In this document: positions 1 to 9,281 of the stretch, one piece after another
Numbering within the stretch: the stretch's first letter is position 1
How the letters are laid out: every line of letters starts with the position of its first letter
Source: Bacillota bacterium
Lineage (GTDB): Bacteria; Bacillota; Clostridia; Lachnospirales; Lachnospiraceae
Length of the DNA stretch: 64,000 nucleotides
Assembly: GCA_023399455.1 (NCBI GenBank)
Contig: JAEWPN010000153.1
Location: forward strand, 17,877-81,876
Reading direction: 5' to 3'
The notes under the pieces: model-generated
What the model saw: only the letters and a program-made list of their open reading frames with translations
What the model was told of the DNA's origin: nothing
The model's database searches: none
Translations under genes and position numbers: made by a program

Positions 1-496
1 TCATCTTGTGCAGCCCGTCGGGATATATCCTGTGAAGCTCCTCCAGGGAACAGTCCAAAAGCAGGGCCTTCCCTATCCCCGTAGCATAAGCGGGCAAGGT
101 TTTTCCAACAGAGGAAGTCATCCGGATCGCCTGGGGCGAGTCCTTTTTTAATAAATAGACTACATTACCCTTATCCAGAACTGCAAAATGGACCGTCTCC
201 AGACATTGATCAACGATATCCTCCAACACCTTCTCCACATATTTCAAAGTGCCGCCGTTATTCACGAACGACATTCCGACTTGAAATGCAGCAGGCCCGA
301 TTTTGTATAAGCCGGTGTGTTCCTCCTGCCTCAGGAAATGGAATTCTTTCAAGGTCTGTATCATCGGGAAAATGCTTCCCTTCGGCGCATCCAAAAGCTC
401 CGCCAGCTTAGATAAAGTATATCCTTCTTCCTTTTGCGCCACCAGTTCAAGAATCCGCAGAATCCTTGCCGTAGACCTATGCTCCGTATATGCCAT
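1..496 (-). CDS. IclR-family transcriptional regulator (C-terminus off window)
   Basis: The frame starts at an ATG at 496 behind a GAGGATAG-type ribosome site and runs off the left edge without a stop, so only about 165 residues are visible. It opens MAYTEHRSTARILRILELVA, a typical IclR winged-helix N-terminus. The recognition region LAELLDAPKGSIFPMIQTL follows, and then the start of the effector-binding domain (GMSFVNNGG, IVDQCLETVHFAVL, SVGKTLPAYATGIGKALL). IclR proteins control sugar-acid and aromatic catabolism. It is last in line behind the galactonate operon but has its own promoter, so it is the likely local regulator. The family is clear; the effector is inferred (galactonate or KDGal). 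Confidence 0.9.
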   Translation of the reverse strand, partial: MAYTEHRSTARILRILELVAQKEEGYTLSKLAELLDAPKGSIFPMIQTLKEFHFLRQEEHTGLYKIGPAAFQVGMSFVNNGGTLKYVEKVLEDIVDQCLETVHFAVLDKGNVVYLLKKDSPQAIRMTSSVGKTLPAYATGIGKALLLDCSLEELHRIYPDGLHKM

Positions 497-565
497 ATTC
501 CTATCCTCTTTCTCTTCGTTTTCCACCATCCGTACATCCATCCGGGCAGCCGGTACCGATGATTC

Positions 566-594
566 ATTTTATCACATACTTCAGATTTTGTCAG
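566..594 (-). promoter_or_regulatory. sigma-A promoter of the IclR gene
   Basis: On the minus strand CTGACA (594-589) and TAAAAT (571-566) are separated by exactly 17 bases, five of six matches each, about 70 bases before the IclR start. This lets the regulator be expressed independently of the catabolic operon. Confidence 0.55.
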
Positions 595-671
595 TATTTC
601 CCAAACCGGGAAGAAGAAAATCCGTAACAGTTCAGCCATCAGCCTTGAACGAACCTTCCTGACCTTATTTT

Positions 672-1289
672 TTATCTTCTGAAGGACTCCACCAGTCTTC
701 TGGCATAATCGCTGATTTTTCCAAAGTCCCTGTCCTCCGGTATCTTACACAGGCTTCCTCCCACTCCGATTCCAAAGGCTCCGTTTTTCCTATATTCTTC
801 GCTGTTTTCCGCATTTATGCCTCCCACAGCGATCAGCTTCGCTTTATCATAAGGTGCCAGAACATCCTTAATATATCCTGCCCCCAGCCTTCCCACGGGA
901 AATACCTTCACGAATTCGCTGCCAAAGCGCATGGCCTCTTCGATTTCAGTAGGGGTAAGCGCCCCCGGAGTGATGAGGATATCTTTGGAGACACAGTAGC
1001 GTATAACATCGGCGTCGATATTAGGCGTAACAATAAACTCCGCCCCCGCTGCCACGGCTTCCCTCACCGCCTTCAGATTCGTTACAGTTCCTGCTCCTAT
1101 GTGCATCTTTCCGTCGAAGGTCTCCCTCAGGCGCTCAATGGATAAAAGGGCATCCGGTGAGTTCAACGTCACCTCCGAAAACATAATTCCTCCCACACAG
1201 ATGGCCTCTGCCAGTTCCTCCAAATCCTTTCCTGCGGCACCTCTTAAAATAGCAATGACTCTTGTGTCATAAAAATGTCGTTTTAACAT
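672..1289 (-). CDS. dgoA: 2-dehydro-3-deoxy-6-phosphogalactonate (KDPGal/KDPG) aldolase
   Basis: A 205-residue class I aldolase of the KDPG/KHG family, which cleaves 2-keto-3-deoxy-6-phospho-sugar acids to pyruvate and D-glyceraldehyde 3-phosphate in the cytoplasm. Visible family motifs are IAILRG (R16), the catalytic-base region FSEVTLNSP (E39), GAGTV (65-69), VTPN and the Schiff-base lysine in EFVKVFP (K128). Length is normal. It overlaps dgoK by 7 bp, so the two are translationally coupled. The dgoD and dgoK neighbours favour the galactonate rather than gluconate assignment; sequence alone would not separate DgoA from Eda. Confidence 0.93.
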   Translation of the reverse strand: MLKRHFYDTRVIAILRGAAGKDLEELAEAICVGGIMFSEVTLNSPDALLSIERLRETFDGKMHIGAGTVTNLKAVREAVAAGAEFIVTPNIDADVIRYCVSKDILITPGALTPTEIEEAMRFGSEFVKVFPVGRLGAGYIKDVLAPYDKAKLIAVGGINAENSEEYRKNGAFGIGVGGSLCKIPEDRDFGKISDYARRLVESFRR

Positions 1290-2293
1290 ATTTTCTCCGC
1301 CCTTTCCGCTTCTTCCAAACAGTTTGACAGAATTGTGCGAATACCATTCAGACTAAGCTGTTCGCTTTGTGCAAAGCCGATTTCTCTTATGCAGATTCCA
1401 TCCGGTACGATTTCTTCCCAAAGCGGTATGCAGATTTTGAATGCCTCGATAAAAGTTTCTCTGCCATAAAGAACTATTTTATCCGTCTTTTTCGTCATAA
1501 GCTCAGAGAATGCCTGAAAATCGATAAAGGTCATGGCTCCGTATAAATAGGATTTCACCTGTCCCGGGGTGGCTTTGTTCATTACCTGATGAATCCTCGC
1601 TACGAACAGCGCTCTCGAAATATTGTTCCTCTTCGTCTCATAGTACCCCAATTTTACATATTCCTCATCCATTTCAAAAGCCTCTTTAAAGCTGCCGATC
1701 GAGCTCTTAAGTATTGTTTCCTTGGCAATCGCCCAAATCAGCTCACCGCTTATCGTCGTAACAGCATTGCATATTACGCCGTTTTGAACGGATATCAGCT
1801 TATTATGGGAACCGAAATGTATGAACATAACTGATTTATGGAAATCTTCCGCCTCCAGCGCCCCGAATATTTCCACCTCTTCGCCCCGCATCATATCGAT
1901 TCCGATTTCCCGCTGGTTCTGAAACTTTACTCCGGGTATAAAGTGAAATTCTATGTTCCCTCCGACCTCTGGCAGTATCACTGTCTTGATTCCGTTTCTT
2001 ATGTCCCCGGCCGTGGCAGGAGCTTCGATATGGGAAAGCTCGTACAGTCCCGCATTGGAGGTAATCATTCCAGAAGCGTAGATTTGCTTGATCACGCATT
2101 TATTTTTTTTCTGCAATTCGGTGATTGCAGCTTTCACGCTTTCTTTCAGCTTTTCATTGGAGGACAAGGAAGCGGCATCCGTCGCTCCCACCCTGCGCTC
2201 CATTCTCGCAAGCACTTTTCCGTTTTTTGGATTTACCAGCACAAAACGGGTATTTGTCGTGCCTCCGTCGATTACTAAACAGCATTCTTCCAC
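1283..2293 (-). CDS. dgoK: 2-dehydro-3-deoxygalactonokinase
   Basis: This enzyme phosphorylates 2-keto-3-deoxygalactonate with ATP, the second intracellular step of D-galactonate breakdown. The N-terminus (CCLVIDGGTTNTRFVLV) is the phosphate-1 loop of the DgoK branch of the ASKHA superfamily. A C-terminal motif (IVLYGRETFIEAF) and total length (336 aa) also fit. The open frame extends 21 codons upstream, but AGAGGGG lies 7 bases before the GTG at 2293-2291, and this start avoids overlap with dgoD. The GTG start is therefore preferred. It overlaps dgoA by 7 bp. Confidence 0.9.
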   Translation of the reverse strand: MEECCLVIDGGTTNTRFVLVNPKNGKVLARMERRVGATDAASLSSNEKLKESVKAAITELQKKNKCVIKQIYASGMITSNAGLYELSHIEAPATAGDIRNGIKTVILPEVGGNIEFHFIPGVKFQNQREIGIDMMRGEEVEIFGALEAEDFHKSVMFIHFGSHNKLISVQNGVICNAVTTISGELIWAIAKETILKSSIGSFKEAFEMDEEYVKLGYYETKRNNISRALFVARIHQVMNKATPGQVKSYLYGAMTFIDFQAFSELMTKKTDKIVLYGRETFIEAFKICIPLWEEIVPDGICIREIGFAQSEQLSLNGIRTILSNCLEEAERAEKIC

Positions 2294-2315
2294 CTGATTT
2301 CCCCTCTGTTCCTTC

Positions 2316-3464
2316 CTACCATTCTGCAACTGTTCCATCAAGATTTCTCCACACAAGATTCTTCCAGCTATGCCCTGTCTTATCCAATTCGCGCACTACA
2401 TCCTCATCGATTTCGATACCGAGCCCCGGTCCTGCCGGCAGGGATACATACCCGTCTTCATATTTGAATACTGTCTTGTCCTTCAAGAAATCCAATACGT
2501 CGTTTCCTTTGTTATAATGAATTCCTATGCTCTGTTCCTGAATCACCGCATTCGGTGTACATGCATCCAGCTGAATGCACGCAGCCAGAGCAATCGGTCC
2601 GAGAGGACAATGGGGCGCTACCGCCATATCGTAGGCTTCCGCCATCGCCGCAATTTTTTTACATTCCAGAATACCTCCAGCATGGGACAGATCCGGCTGG
2701 ATGATATTGACTGCGCCCTGCTCAAAAATTTTCTTAAAATCCCATCTCGTATAAAGGCGTTCCCCCGTAGCAATAGGTGTGGAGGTATAAGATGCGATTT
2801 CAGAAAAGGCTTCGTAATTTTCGCAAAGCACCGGCTCCTCGATAAACATCAGGTGATATTTCTCCAATTCCTTTACCATGACCTTCGCCATAGGCTTATG
2901 TACCCGCCCATGAAAGTCTACGGCAATTCCAAAGTCAATTCCGCATGTCTCGCGGATGGTGGCAACTCTCTCCACCACTCCCATCACCTTGCTGAAATCA
3001 TCGATATAGTTCATTTCTCCGGCAGCGTTCATCTTAATGGCCGAAAATCCCTGCTCCTTTTTTTCCTTCGCAAGCTTCGCTACCTCGTCCGGCTTCTCGC
3101 CTCCTATCCACGAATAGACCTTTATCCTGTCCCTGCATGCTCCTCCTAATAACTCATAAACCGGTGCGTTGTAATACTTGCCCTTTATGTCCCAAAGCGC
3201 CTGCTCGATACCGGAAATCGCCGATGTAAGAATCGGACCTCCCCGATAGAAGCCGCCTCTGTAGAGAACCTGCCACAAATCTTCTATTTTCATGGGGTCT
3301 GCTCCGATCAAATAAGTGCTAAGCTCCATGACCGCAGCCTTTACCGTATCCGCCCTTCCTTCCACCACCGGCTCGCCCCAGCCTGTATAACCTTCATCGG
3401 TGGAAATCTTGAGAAATAACCATCTGGGCGGTACCTTGAATAATTCCAATTTCGTTATTTTCAT
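2316..3464 (-). CDS. dgoD: D-galactonate dehydratase
   Basis: A 382-residue enolase-superfamily enzyme that dehydrates D-galactonate to 2-keto-3-deoxygalactonate. It closely resembles E. coli DgoD throughout, including WGEPV, ISGIEQALWDIKGKYYNAPVY, QPDLSHAGGI and EQSIGIHYNKG near the end. Expected metal ligands D183, E209 and E235 and catalytic H185 and H285 fall at the same residue numbers as in the E. coli protein as I remember it. The start has an AGGAG site. It lies 34 bp below the beta-galactosidase gene and directly before dgoK. This is the strongest single assignment in the operon. Confidence 0.96.
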   Translation of the reverse strand: MKITKLELFKVPPRWLFLKISTDEGYTGWGEPVVEGRADTVKAAVMELSTYLIGADPMKIEDLWQVLYRGGFYRGGPILTSAISGIEQALWDIKGKYYNAPVYELLGGACRDRIKVYSWIGGEKPDEVAKLAKEKKEQGFSAIKMNAAGEMNYIDDFSKVMGVVERVATIRETCGIDFGIAVDFHGRVHKPMAKVMVKELEKYHLMFIEEPVLCENYEAFSEIASYTSTPIATGERLYTRWDFKKIFEQGAVNIIQPDLSHAGGILECKKIAAMAEAYDMAVAPHCPLGPIALAACIQLDACTPNAVIQEQSIGIHYNKGNDVLDFLKDKTVFKYEDGYVSLPAGPGLGIEIDEDVVRELDKTGHSWKNLVWRNLDGTVAEW

Positions 3465-3498
3465 TCTGTCTTCACTCTCCTTTCAAGCTCTCATCCTA

Positions 3499-5865
3499 TT
3501 ATAAATCCGTCAGACAATCGAATACCGGAACCGCGCGTATTCCGTGAATCTGGGCTACTGCCTCATCATATACTTCAAAGCGCGCAGCCATCTCAGAGTC
3601 CGAATTCACATGGCTGCCCTTACGCTTGGGCGAAACATATATATGGAAGCCTTTTTCTATGATTTCCTTTTCATATGCTTTAATGCCGAATTCCCATACC
3701 GCTCCGTTGCTGAAATTGTCGTTGATTAAATCTCCGTCTGCAAATGCGTATCCGATATCTCCGATATAATCTACTTGCATCAATATTTGTTTGCAATTAT
3801 CAAAGGCCTCCTCAGGCATGGTGACCTTTGCTCTGGCGTTGACAATTTTCGTGGATGTAATGGGACTTCCGATTACCGGACGCTTCAAGCCTCCGCTGCT
3901 TGCCTTTTCCTTGGAGCTGATGTCCTCCCACTGAAATTCCACTTCATTCTTTCCGTATGAGACTTCATAATAGGTGAAAATCTCTCCTTGCGAAACTGCC
4001 TCATAGCCTTTGCCGCCCACGGTAACCGGTTGATCGCGCTGAGGAAATACCGCAATAGTCCCGCTTTCTTTTCCGATACTTTCTATCCTTATCTTTCCTC
4101 TATCCTCCAAAACGGTCTCATCGGAAAGTATGAGCATCTCTCCGTCTTCTCTGTCAATTTTCCACAGCCTTAAACTGTCCTGGCGATTGAGAACACAAAG
4201 GACAATTTCTCTTCCATCCTCTCCGCGGACTACCGTCCTGCTGCTCTTATCCTCCGGCACATAAATCGTATCTCTTCCTTTCAGCTTAAACTCAGGCTTC
4301 ATTCCCTCGGGAACAAAGAAGAAATAATGCCAAATGCCGTTATCCTGCATTTTCAAAATAGGCTGTGCCGTAGCGTATTCCAGCAGCTGTCCATCCAGGT
4401 CCATATTAAAAGGCAGGATACAGCTCGCCTCCTTCCTAAGCGACATTCCACCGACCTGCGGAATACGCACGGACTCCTCTCCCGTCTGCACCATAACAGA
4501 AAAATCCTGCTGATCGCTCATTTCCACGTGATCCTGAAAATTATTGATGAAAAGGAAACCGCTGTTTTTATTGCTTCTGACACAATATCGAAGCGTCGTT
4601 GTATCCTTCTGATCCATATCGGCCGCTTCCTGCGGCAATACCGTTTTCATATTGCAGAGCTGCTCCTCAAAATCCTTATAAAAATAATGCAGAAGCTTCA
4701 CTCGTTTATAAGAATCCCTAATCTGACCATATTCGCCTACTGCTGCCTGATAATCATAGGAAATCTTAGGAAGCGCACATTCATTTAAGAAAGGTACCCG
4801 TTTTCCTTTGGGATTGCTTCCTCCGTGAAACATATAATAGCCTAAGAAATTGCATCCGCTTGCAGTCTTGATATTCGCTAACGCCTCTACACTCCTAAAG
4901 GGAAGCTGAAAGCGATATCTATAATAATTCGCCATACCGCCTCCCATTTCGCAGCAGACGAAAGGGAAATCTTCCGGCGGATATTCGGGATCAAAATTAT
5001 AGTATTTGGGCGCATTATTGTTATGAAAGTCTTTATATATGAACTCTGTCGTAGCCGGATGTTCCTTGATGTCGTCCCCATAGAAAATCCACGGCCAATA
5101 TGCATAGCCTCCCCACAGGGGCAGGACGGTCTCTATAGGCGCACATGCTCCACCCCACGCCGTAGTACTGTAAAGCGGCGTGATCAGCCCTTCCTCTATC
5201 GCCATATCCTTTAGTATCTGTAAATGAGAACCGCCCTCATTGCCGCTGGCCGTCCATTCTCCGCTGTTTTCGGTGGTGAGCTCCCAGGGAGAAGACGCAT
5301 GTTCGTATTCATTTTCTATCTGTACGCTGACAACCGGGCCTCCGTCTTTGAACATCAGCCCTTTGACTTGTTCCCCAATTTCCTTAAAATATCTTTTTAC
5401 ATAAAAAAGATACTCCTCGTCGTTGCTTCTTACATCATACTGTGCACCGAACATCCAATCCGGAAATCCGCCGTTTCTACACTCGCCATGAGAAAAGGGC
5501 CCTACCCTCAGGATAAGAAAGATGCCGTGTTCTTTGCACAGTCTTGTAAATTTACGGATGTTCTTATTTCCGCTCCAGTCAAAGACACCTCTTTCTTCCT
5601 CGTGATGGATCCAGAACAAATAGGTTGATATCATCGTAATACCGGCCATCTTCATCTTAATGATCTCATCCTCCCAAAAACGTTCCTCGATTCTGGAAAA
5701 ATGCATTTCTCCTGAGACCGCATAATAAGGCCGCTTATTGTATTCCATATAATAATTGGAAAAATCTATGGTATCTCCGTTTGGATTTGTTCCGCTGTAA
5801 GGAACAGGGCAGGGATATATAGCAGGAGCTATATTTTTTGTGTCTATGTGATAGGATGTAGTCAT
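3499..5865 (-). CDS. GH35-family beta-galactosidase, cytoplasmic
   Basis: A 788-residue glycoside hydrolase. The N-terminal TIM barrel carries the GH35 signature PVVSVQIENEYEHA (ENE at 184-186, acid/base glutamate) and a candidate nucleophile glutamate in FVCCEMGGG (E306). SGEMHFSRI and RVGPFSHGE, typical of the family, come earlier. No signal peptide is present, so it should act on imported substrate. It sits between an oligosaccharide ABC transporter and the galactonate genes, suggesting it removes a beta-galactosyl unit from a transported glycoside. The C-terminal half is divergent and probably forms the beta-sandwich domains usual in GH35. Exact linkage specificity cannot be read from sequence. 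Confidence 0.88.
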   Translation of the reverse strand: MTTSYHIDTKNIAPAIYPCPVPYSGTNPNGDTIDFSNYYMEYNKRPYYAVSGEMHFSRIEERFWEDEIIKMKMAGITMISTYLFWIHHEEERGVFDWSGNKNIRKFTRLCKEHGIFLILRVGPFSHGECRNGGFPDWMFGAQYDVRSNDEEYLFYVKRYFKEIGEQVKGLMFKDGGPVVSVQIENEYEHASSPWELTTENSGEWTASGNEGGSHLQILKDMAIEEGLITPLYSTTAWGGACAPIETVLPLWGGYAYWPWIFYGDDIKEHPATTEFIYKDFHNNNAPKYYNFDPEYPPEDFPFVCCEMGGGMANYYRYRFQLPFRSVEALANIKTASGCNFLGYYMFHGGSNPKGKRVPFLNECALPKISYDYQAAVGEYGQIRDSYKRVKLLHYFYKDFEEQLCNMKTVLPQEAADMDQKDTTTLRYCVRSNKNSGFLFINNFQDHVEMSDQQDFSVMVQTGEESVRIPQVGGMSLRKEASCILPFNMDLDGQLLEYATAQPILKMQDNGIWHYFFFVPEGMKPEFKLKGRDTIYVPEDKSSRTVVRGEDGREIVLCVLNRQDSLRLWKIDREDGEMLILSDETVLEDRGKIRIESIGKESGTIAVFPQRDQPVTVGGKGYEAVSQGEIFTYYEVSYGKNEVEFQWEDISSKEKASSGGLKRPVIGSPITSTKIVNARAKVTMPEEAFDNCKQILMQVDYIGDIGYAFADGDLINDNFSNGAVWEFGIKAYEKEIIEKGFHIYVSPKRKGSHVNSDSEMAARFEVYDEAVAQIHGIRAVPVFDCLTDL

Positions 5866-5886
5866 CGTGTTTTGTCCTTTCTATAT

Positions 5887-6693
5887 CTATTTGCTTGCGC
5901 CGAGGATACCACTGACAAAATGCTTCTGCATCGTCATGAATATCAGTATGGTCGGCAAGGTTGCGATTACAACAGAAACCAGTATTTGCCCATAGTCCAC
6001 GTAATAAGCGGAGGATATGGAGGATAGGAACAGCGTCAGTGTTCTGTTTTCACTGGATTGAAGGGTAAGTAACGGCCACAGATAATTGTTCCATTCTTTC
6101 ATGAAGGCGTAGATAAAACCTGCCGCGAAGGTAGATTTCATAGGAGGCATGGCGATTCGGAAAAATATCCCGATTTCGCTGGCTCCATCGATTCTCGCAG
6201 CTTCGATCATTTCATTTGGAAGGGCCTTAAAGCTCTGCCTGAAGAAGAAAATCAAAAAAGTATTCGATAACGCAGCTACGATTACGCTCACTTTTGTATC
6301 GATCAATCCTACATCGAATACAAAATTAAAGAGCGGAATCATGATTGCCGCAAAGGGAATCATCATTGTCAGCAGGAATACGTTGAATAATTTATTTCTT
6401 GCCTTGCTCGGATATTTTTCGAAGCCGTAGCCTGCCATGGAACAGATCAAAAGAGCTAACGGAACCTGAATGATCGTAATAGTAGCCGTGTTGAGGATTG
6501 CCTGAAAAATATCTGCCGTATCTTGAACCGCCCGGAAATTATTCATGAATTCCGTTCCAAACCAAAGCTTTCCTTTCGTAATGTCCTTCGAAAGATTCGT
6601 CGCTCCGACAACCATCCAGTAAAATGGAAACAGACAAATCAGAGAAGATATCATTAAAAAAGCATGTTTCAATATTAATTTTATTTTTCTCAT
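5887..6693 (-). CDS. CUT1 carbohydrate ABC transporter permease (MalG-like)
   Basis: A 268-residue membrane protein with about six transmembrane segments and the permease EAA loop at residues 164-183 (EAARIDGASEIGIFFRIAMP) that docks with the ATPase. It pairs with the MalF-like permease one base upstream. No ATP-binding subunit lies in the operon. As usual for CUT1 systems in Firmicutes, a shared MsmK-type ATPase encoded elsewhere probably energises it (inference). Confidence 0.93.
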   Translation of the reverse strand: MRKIKLILKHAFLMISSLICLFPFYWMVVGATNLSKDITKGKLWFGTEFMNNFRAVQDTADIFQAILNTATITIIQVPLALLICSMAGYGFEKYPSKARNKLFNVFLLTMMIPFAAIMIPLFNFVFDVGLIDTKVSVIVAALSNTFLIFFFRQSFKALPNEMIEAARIDGASEIGIFFRIAMPPMKSTFAAGFIYAFMKEWNNYLWPLLTLQSSENRTLTLFLSSISSAYYVDYGQILVSVVIATLPTILIFMTMQKHFVSGILGASK

Positions 6694-6694
6694 A

Positions 6695-7570
6695 TTAGTC
6701 CTTTCCCACCTTGAACTGTACGAATGCCAGCAGCGCCACCAATGCTACGATTACATAGGACATCGATACGGAATAGCCGAAATTAGGTGCATAAACGAAT
6801 GCGTTGTTATATATATACTGTGACATTGTAGTCGTCATTTCTGCCGGACCGCCTCCGGTAATATTCATCGGCTCGTCGAATAACTGCAATGTACCATTTG
6901 TCGTCATTATCGTCGTCAATAAAATAATAGGTTTTAGCTGCGGTATTGTAATCTTAAAGAGGGTCTGTACCGCGTTCGCACCGTCTACCCTCGCGGCCTC
7001 ATAGGTTTCCGCCGGAATATTTTGCAGTGCCGCCAAATAAAACATCATATTGTAGCCTGTCCACCGCCATGTCATAGCGAGAATAATAACTACTCTTGCC
7101 CAAAACGGATCGTTTAAAAAGAAAATCGGTTCGTCTATCAGGTGTAAATTTACCAATAAGTAATTGATGATACCATCGTTTGCGAACATTAATTTGAACA
7201 ATACGGAATATGCTACCAGCGATGTAACGCAAGGCACAAAGATCGCCGTACGGTAAAAAGTCCGAAATCTCAGCTTGGGGGCATTCAGAATAGTCGCATA
7301 CACCAACGCCAGCATGAGCATGAGCGGGGCTTGAATTGCCAAAAAGAGAAACGTATTTCCAATCGTTTTATGAAAAATCTTATCGCCCAGCAAACGTTTT
7401 ATATTCGTCAGGCCGCCGAAGACATATTCTCCGTCCCTCAACACCTTAAAGGAAAGGCTTAAAGATTCTATCATCGGGTAAAGCGTAAACAATACAAAAG
7501 CAAGCATCGCGAAAGAAATAAAGAACCAACCATATTTATTATAGTTGACCGTATTCTGCGTTTTTTTCAT
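6695..7570 (-). CDS. CUT1 carbohydrate ABC transporter permease (MalF-like)
   Basis: A 291-residue permease with an N-terminal membrane segment near residues 15-32 and five further segments. The EAA loop is EAARVDGANAVQTLFKITIP at 191-210. It follows the binding-protein gene and is separated from the MalG-like partner by a single base. The two presumably form the heterodimeric channel for the substrate bound by the upstream lipoprotein. Confidence 0.93.
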   Translation of the reverse strand: MKKTQNTVNYNKYGWFFISFAMLAFVLFTLYPMIESLSLSFKVLRDGEYVFGGLTNIKRLLGDKIFHKTIGNTFLFLAIQAPLMLMLALVYATILNAPKLRFRTFYRTAIFVPCVTSLVAYSVLFKLMFANDGIINYLLVNLHLIDEPIFFLNDPFWARVVIILAMTWRWTGYNMMFYLAALQNIPAETYEAARVDGANAVQTLFKITIPQLKPIILLTTIMTTNGTLQLFDEPMNITGGGPAEMTTTMSQYIYNNAFVYAPNFGYSVSMSYVIVALVALLAFVQFKVGKD

Positions 7571-7598
7571 GTCATCACCTTTCTTCTCAAAGCAGTGC

Positions 7599-7639
7599 TA
7601 TGGATTCACCGGACGCTACGGCGTACCGGTAAATCCATA
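7599..7639 (-). promoter_or_regulatory. intercistronic stem-loop between binding-protein and permease genes
   Basis: TATGGATT (7599-7606) pairs with AATCCATA (7632-7639), followed inwards by a wobble pair, ACCGG/CCGGT, one mismatch and ACGC/GCGT around a CGTA loop. No U-tract follows on the transcribed strand. It is therefore more likely an RNA-stabilising or processing hairpin that keeps binding-protein mRNA more abundant than permease mRNA than a full terminator. Confidence 0.6.
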
Positions 7640-7660
7640 TATCTATCCTGCCTTCATTTC

Positions 7661-8995
7661 TTACTGAATCTGGTTCTTTAATTGGTCCTCTGCCTGCGTC
7701 AGGGCCTCTTCTACAGTAATATCTCCCTGCAAGTAGCTAAACAGAGCAGTGTTTACCGCGGTATTTGCTTCCGGCACGTTCTTGCCATACATTACGGAAG
7801 GTACTTCCGGCAGCCAGCCGGCAAACTCTGCAAACACTTTCTGACCTCCGAAGAACTCGTCTTCGGTCTGATATGCCTGTCCCTCCTGTGCCGGGAGATA
7901 GGTGCCTACTGCTCCTTGATTTACTAAAATATCACTGTAAAAGTCTACATCGCCCGCATATACTGTTTTGAGGAAATCTGCAATTGCGCCCTTATCCTGT
8001 CCATTGTCCAAAACATACCAGCTTGAACCGCCCGTATTCGATGCATTTACGGAATTAGCATTGTTCAGTCTGGGAGTGGAAGCAACTGCCCATTTTCCGG
8101 ACTGTTCCGGTTCCGCTTTTATGGTGGATACTCTCCATGCCGCGTTGATGACCGACGCTGTGGTTCCGTCATTAATAGCTCCCGCAAGGGTGGAATCATC
8201 TGCACATTCCAAGATAACTCCTGCATCGCGCATTTTCTTAATCGTCTCTAAAGATTCTTTTAAAACATCGTTATTCGTAATCGTCAACTCTCCGTTGGAA
8301 TCGCAGTACCATGCTCCCGCAGACTGCATCATCGTACGAAACAGCGAGGAATAGTTGGTACCGTTTGCTACGGTCATCTTCACCCCGGTCTGCTCCTCTA
8401 CCTGCTTACCGATTTCGATGAAGCGGTCCCACGTAATATCTTCCAGATCCGCTGCCGTAAAACCTGCCTGCTCTAAGTAATCGGTACGGTAAAAGAGTCC
8501 TGTTACTCCTGCGTCGAAGGGAACGCCGTATGCCTTGTCATTATAGGTCATCACCTCTACCTTATACGGGGAGAACTGGCTGTAATCCAAGTCATCGCTC
8601 AAGGGATAAAAATATTTAGAGTAAGAATTTAAGTATTGGTATATGCTGTAGTCTTCAATCAGACAGATATCAGGCAAGCTCTTACCGCCGGATGCCAGAC
8701 CCGTCTGCAGCTTCTTATAAATATCCTCCTTGGAGTTGGAGATCACTTCAATTTCTACCTTTGCATCCGGATTCAATTTCTTATAATACTCCGCCGCAGT
8801 CTTCATGACAGCAACGTTGAAATTATCATCCCACGCCCATACTGTAATCTTCTGTGTTTCCTCTGCCGCAGCTTCTTCCTTCGTCTCAGCAGCTCCGCTT
8901 GCTCCGTTTTCCTTGCTGCTATTGCCGCAGCCGGCCAAAATCATGCTAAATGAAAGCATTCCCGTTGCCAGCAGCAATCCTAACCTTTTCTTCAT
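7661..8995 (-). CDS. extracellular carbohydrate-binding lipoprotein (family 1 SBP)
   Basis: A 444-residue ABC solute-binding protein. The N-terminus MKKRLGLLLATGML ends in a lipobox LAGC (Cys23), followed by a low-complexity linker rich in Glu and Ala. The mature part has family-1 features such as KITVWAWDDNFN and LPDICLIED. The open frame extends 38 codons further upstream, but AAGGAGG sits just before the ATG at 8995, and only this start gives a proper signal sequence. It is the first gene of the galactoside/galactonate operon and sets substrate specificity. Confidence 0.92.
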   Translation of the reverse strand: MKKRLGLLLATGMLSFSMILAGCGNSSKENGASGAAETKEEAAAEETQKITVWAWDDNFNVAVMKTAAEYYKKLNPDAKVEIEVISNSKEDIYKKLQTGLASGGKSLPDICLIEDYSIYQYLNSYSKYFYPLSDDLDYSQFSPYKVEVMTYNDKAYGVPFDAGVTGLFYRTDYLEQAGFTAADLEDITWDRFIEIGKQVEEQTGVKMTVANGTNYSSLFRTMMQSAGAWYCDSNGELTITNNDVLKESLETIKKMRDAGVILECADDSTLAGAINDGTTASVINAAWRVSTIKAEPEQSGKWAVASTPRLNNANSVNASNTGGSSWYVLDNGQDKGAIADFLKTVYAGDVDFYSDILVNQGAVGTYLPAQEGQAYQTEDEFFGGQKVFAEFAGWLPEVPSVMYGKNVPEANTAVNTALFSYLQGDITVEEALTQAEDQLKNQIQ

Positions 8996-9123
8996 TTTAT
9001 TTCCTCCTTGTTTTATCTTTGTTTGTATATCCGAACAGTGTTCGTATATATCGCTTGTAGGCATATAGTAACATACCATAAGCATATTCGCAATAAGAAT
9101 CCCCAACATTTCAAAAAATTATC

Positions 9124-9129
9124 ATTATA
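9124..9129 (-). promoter_or_regulatory. possible -10 element of the sugar operon
   Basis: TATAAT lies on the minus strand about 130 bases before the binding-protein start, but no convincing -35 hexamer is seen at 16-18 bases. This could be an activator-dependent promoter. I see no good CcpA cre site in 8996-9200. Otherwise that stretch holds only AT-rich leader. Confidence 0.35.
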
Positions 9130-9200
9130 CACAAAAATCACCGTTTCAGATTGTGAAAAAATACAGAAACAATAAACGAGAGGATTTTCTTAATTGCACA

Positions 9201-9266
9201 AAAAAATAAGGTCATACCGCAGCATCGGAACCGGAATCTTTCCGCTCCAAAAGCTGCTCTGACCTT
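9201..9266 (-). terminator. Rho-independent terminator after the DUF3221-like gene
   Basis: On the minus strand AAGGTCA and inner GCAGC pair with GCTGC and TGACCTT, with further pairing of GGA..CGGAA to the central CCGgTTCC, followed by TATTTTTT. It lies 15 bases past the stop at 9282 and insulates the sugar operon. Confidence 0.8.
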
Positions 9267-9281
9267 ACTCGAACAATGCCA

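Noticed and set aside
2370..3149. 259-codon open frame opposite dgoD
   Set aside because: It lies entirely antisense to a strongly recognised gene, has no ribosome site and no protein-like motifs.
8996..9109. Longer N-terminus for the sugar-binding protein
   Set aside because: The extension has no ribosome site and would bury the signal peptide. The ATG at 8995 follows AAGGAGG.
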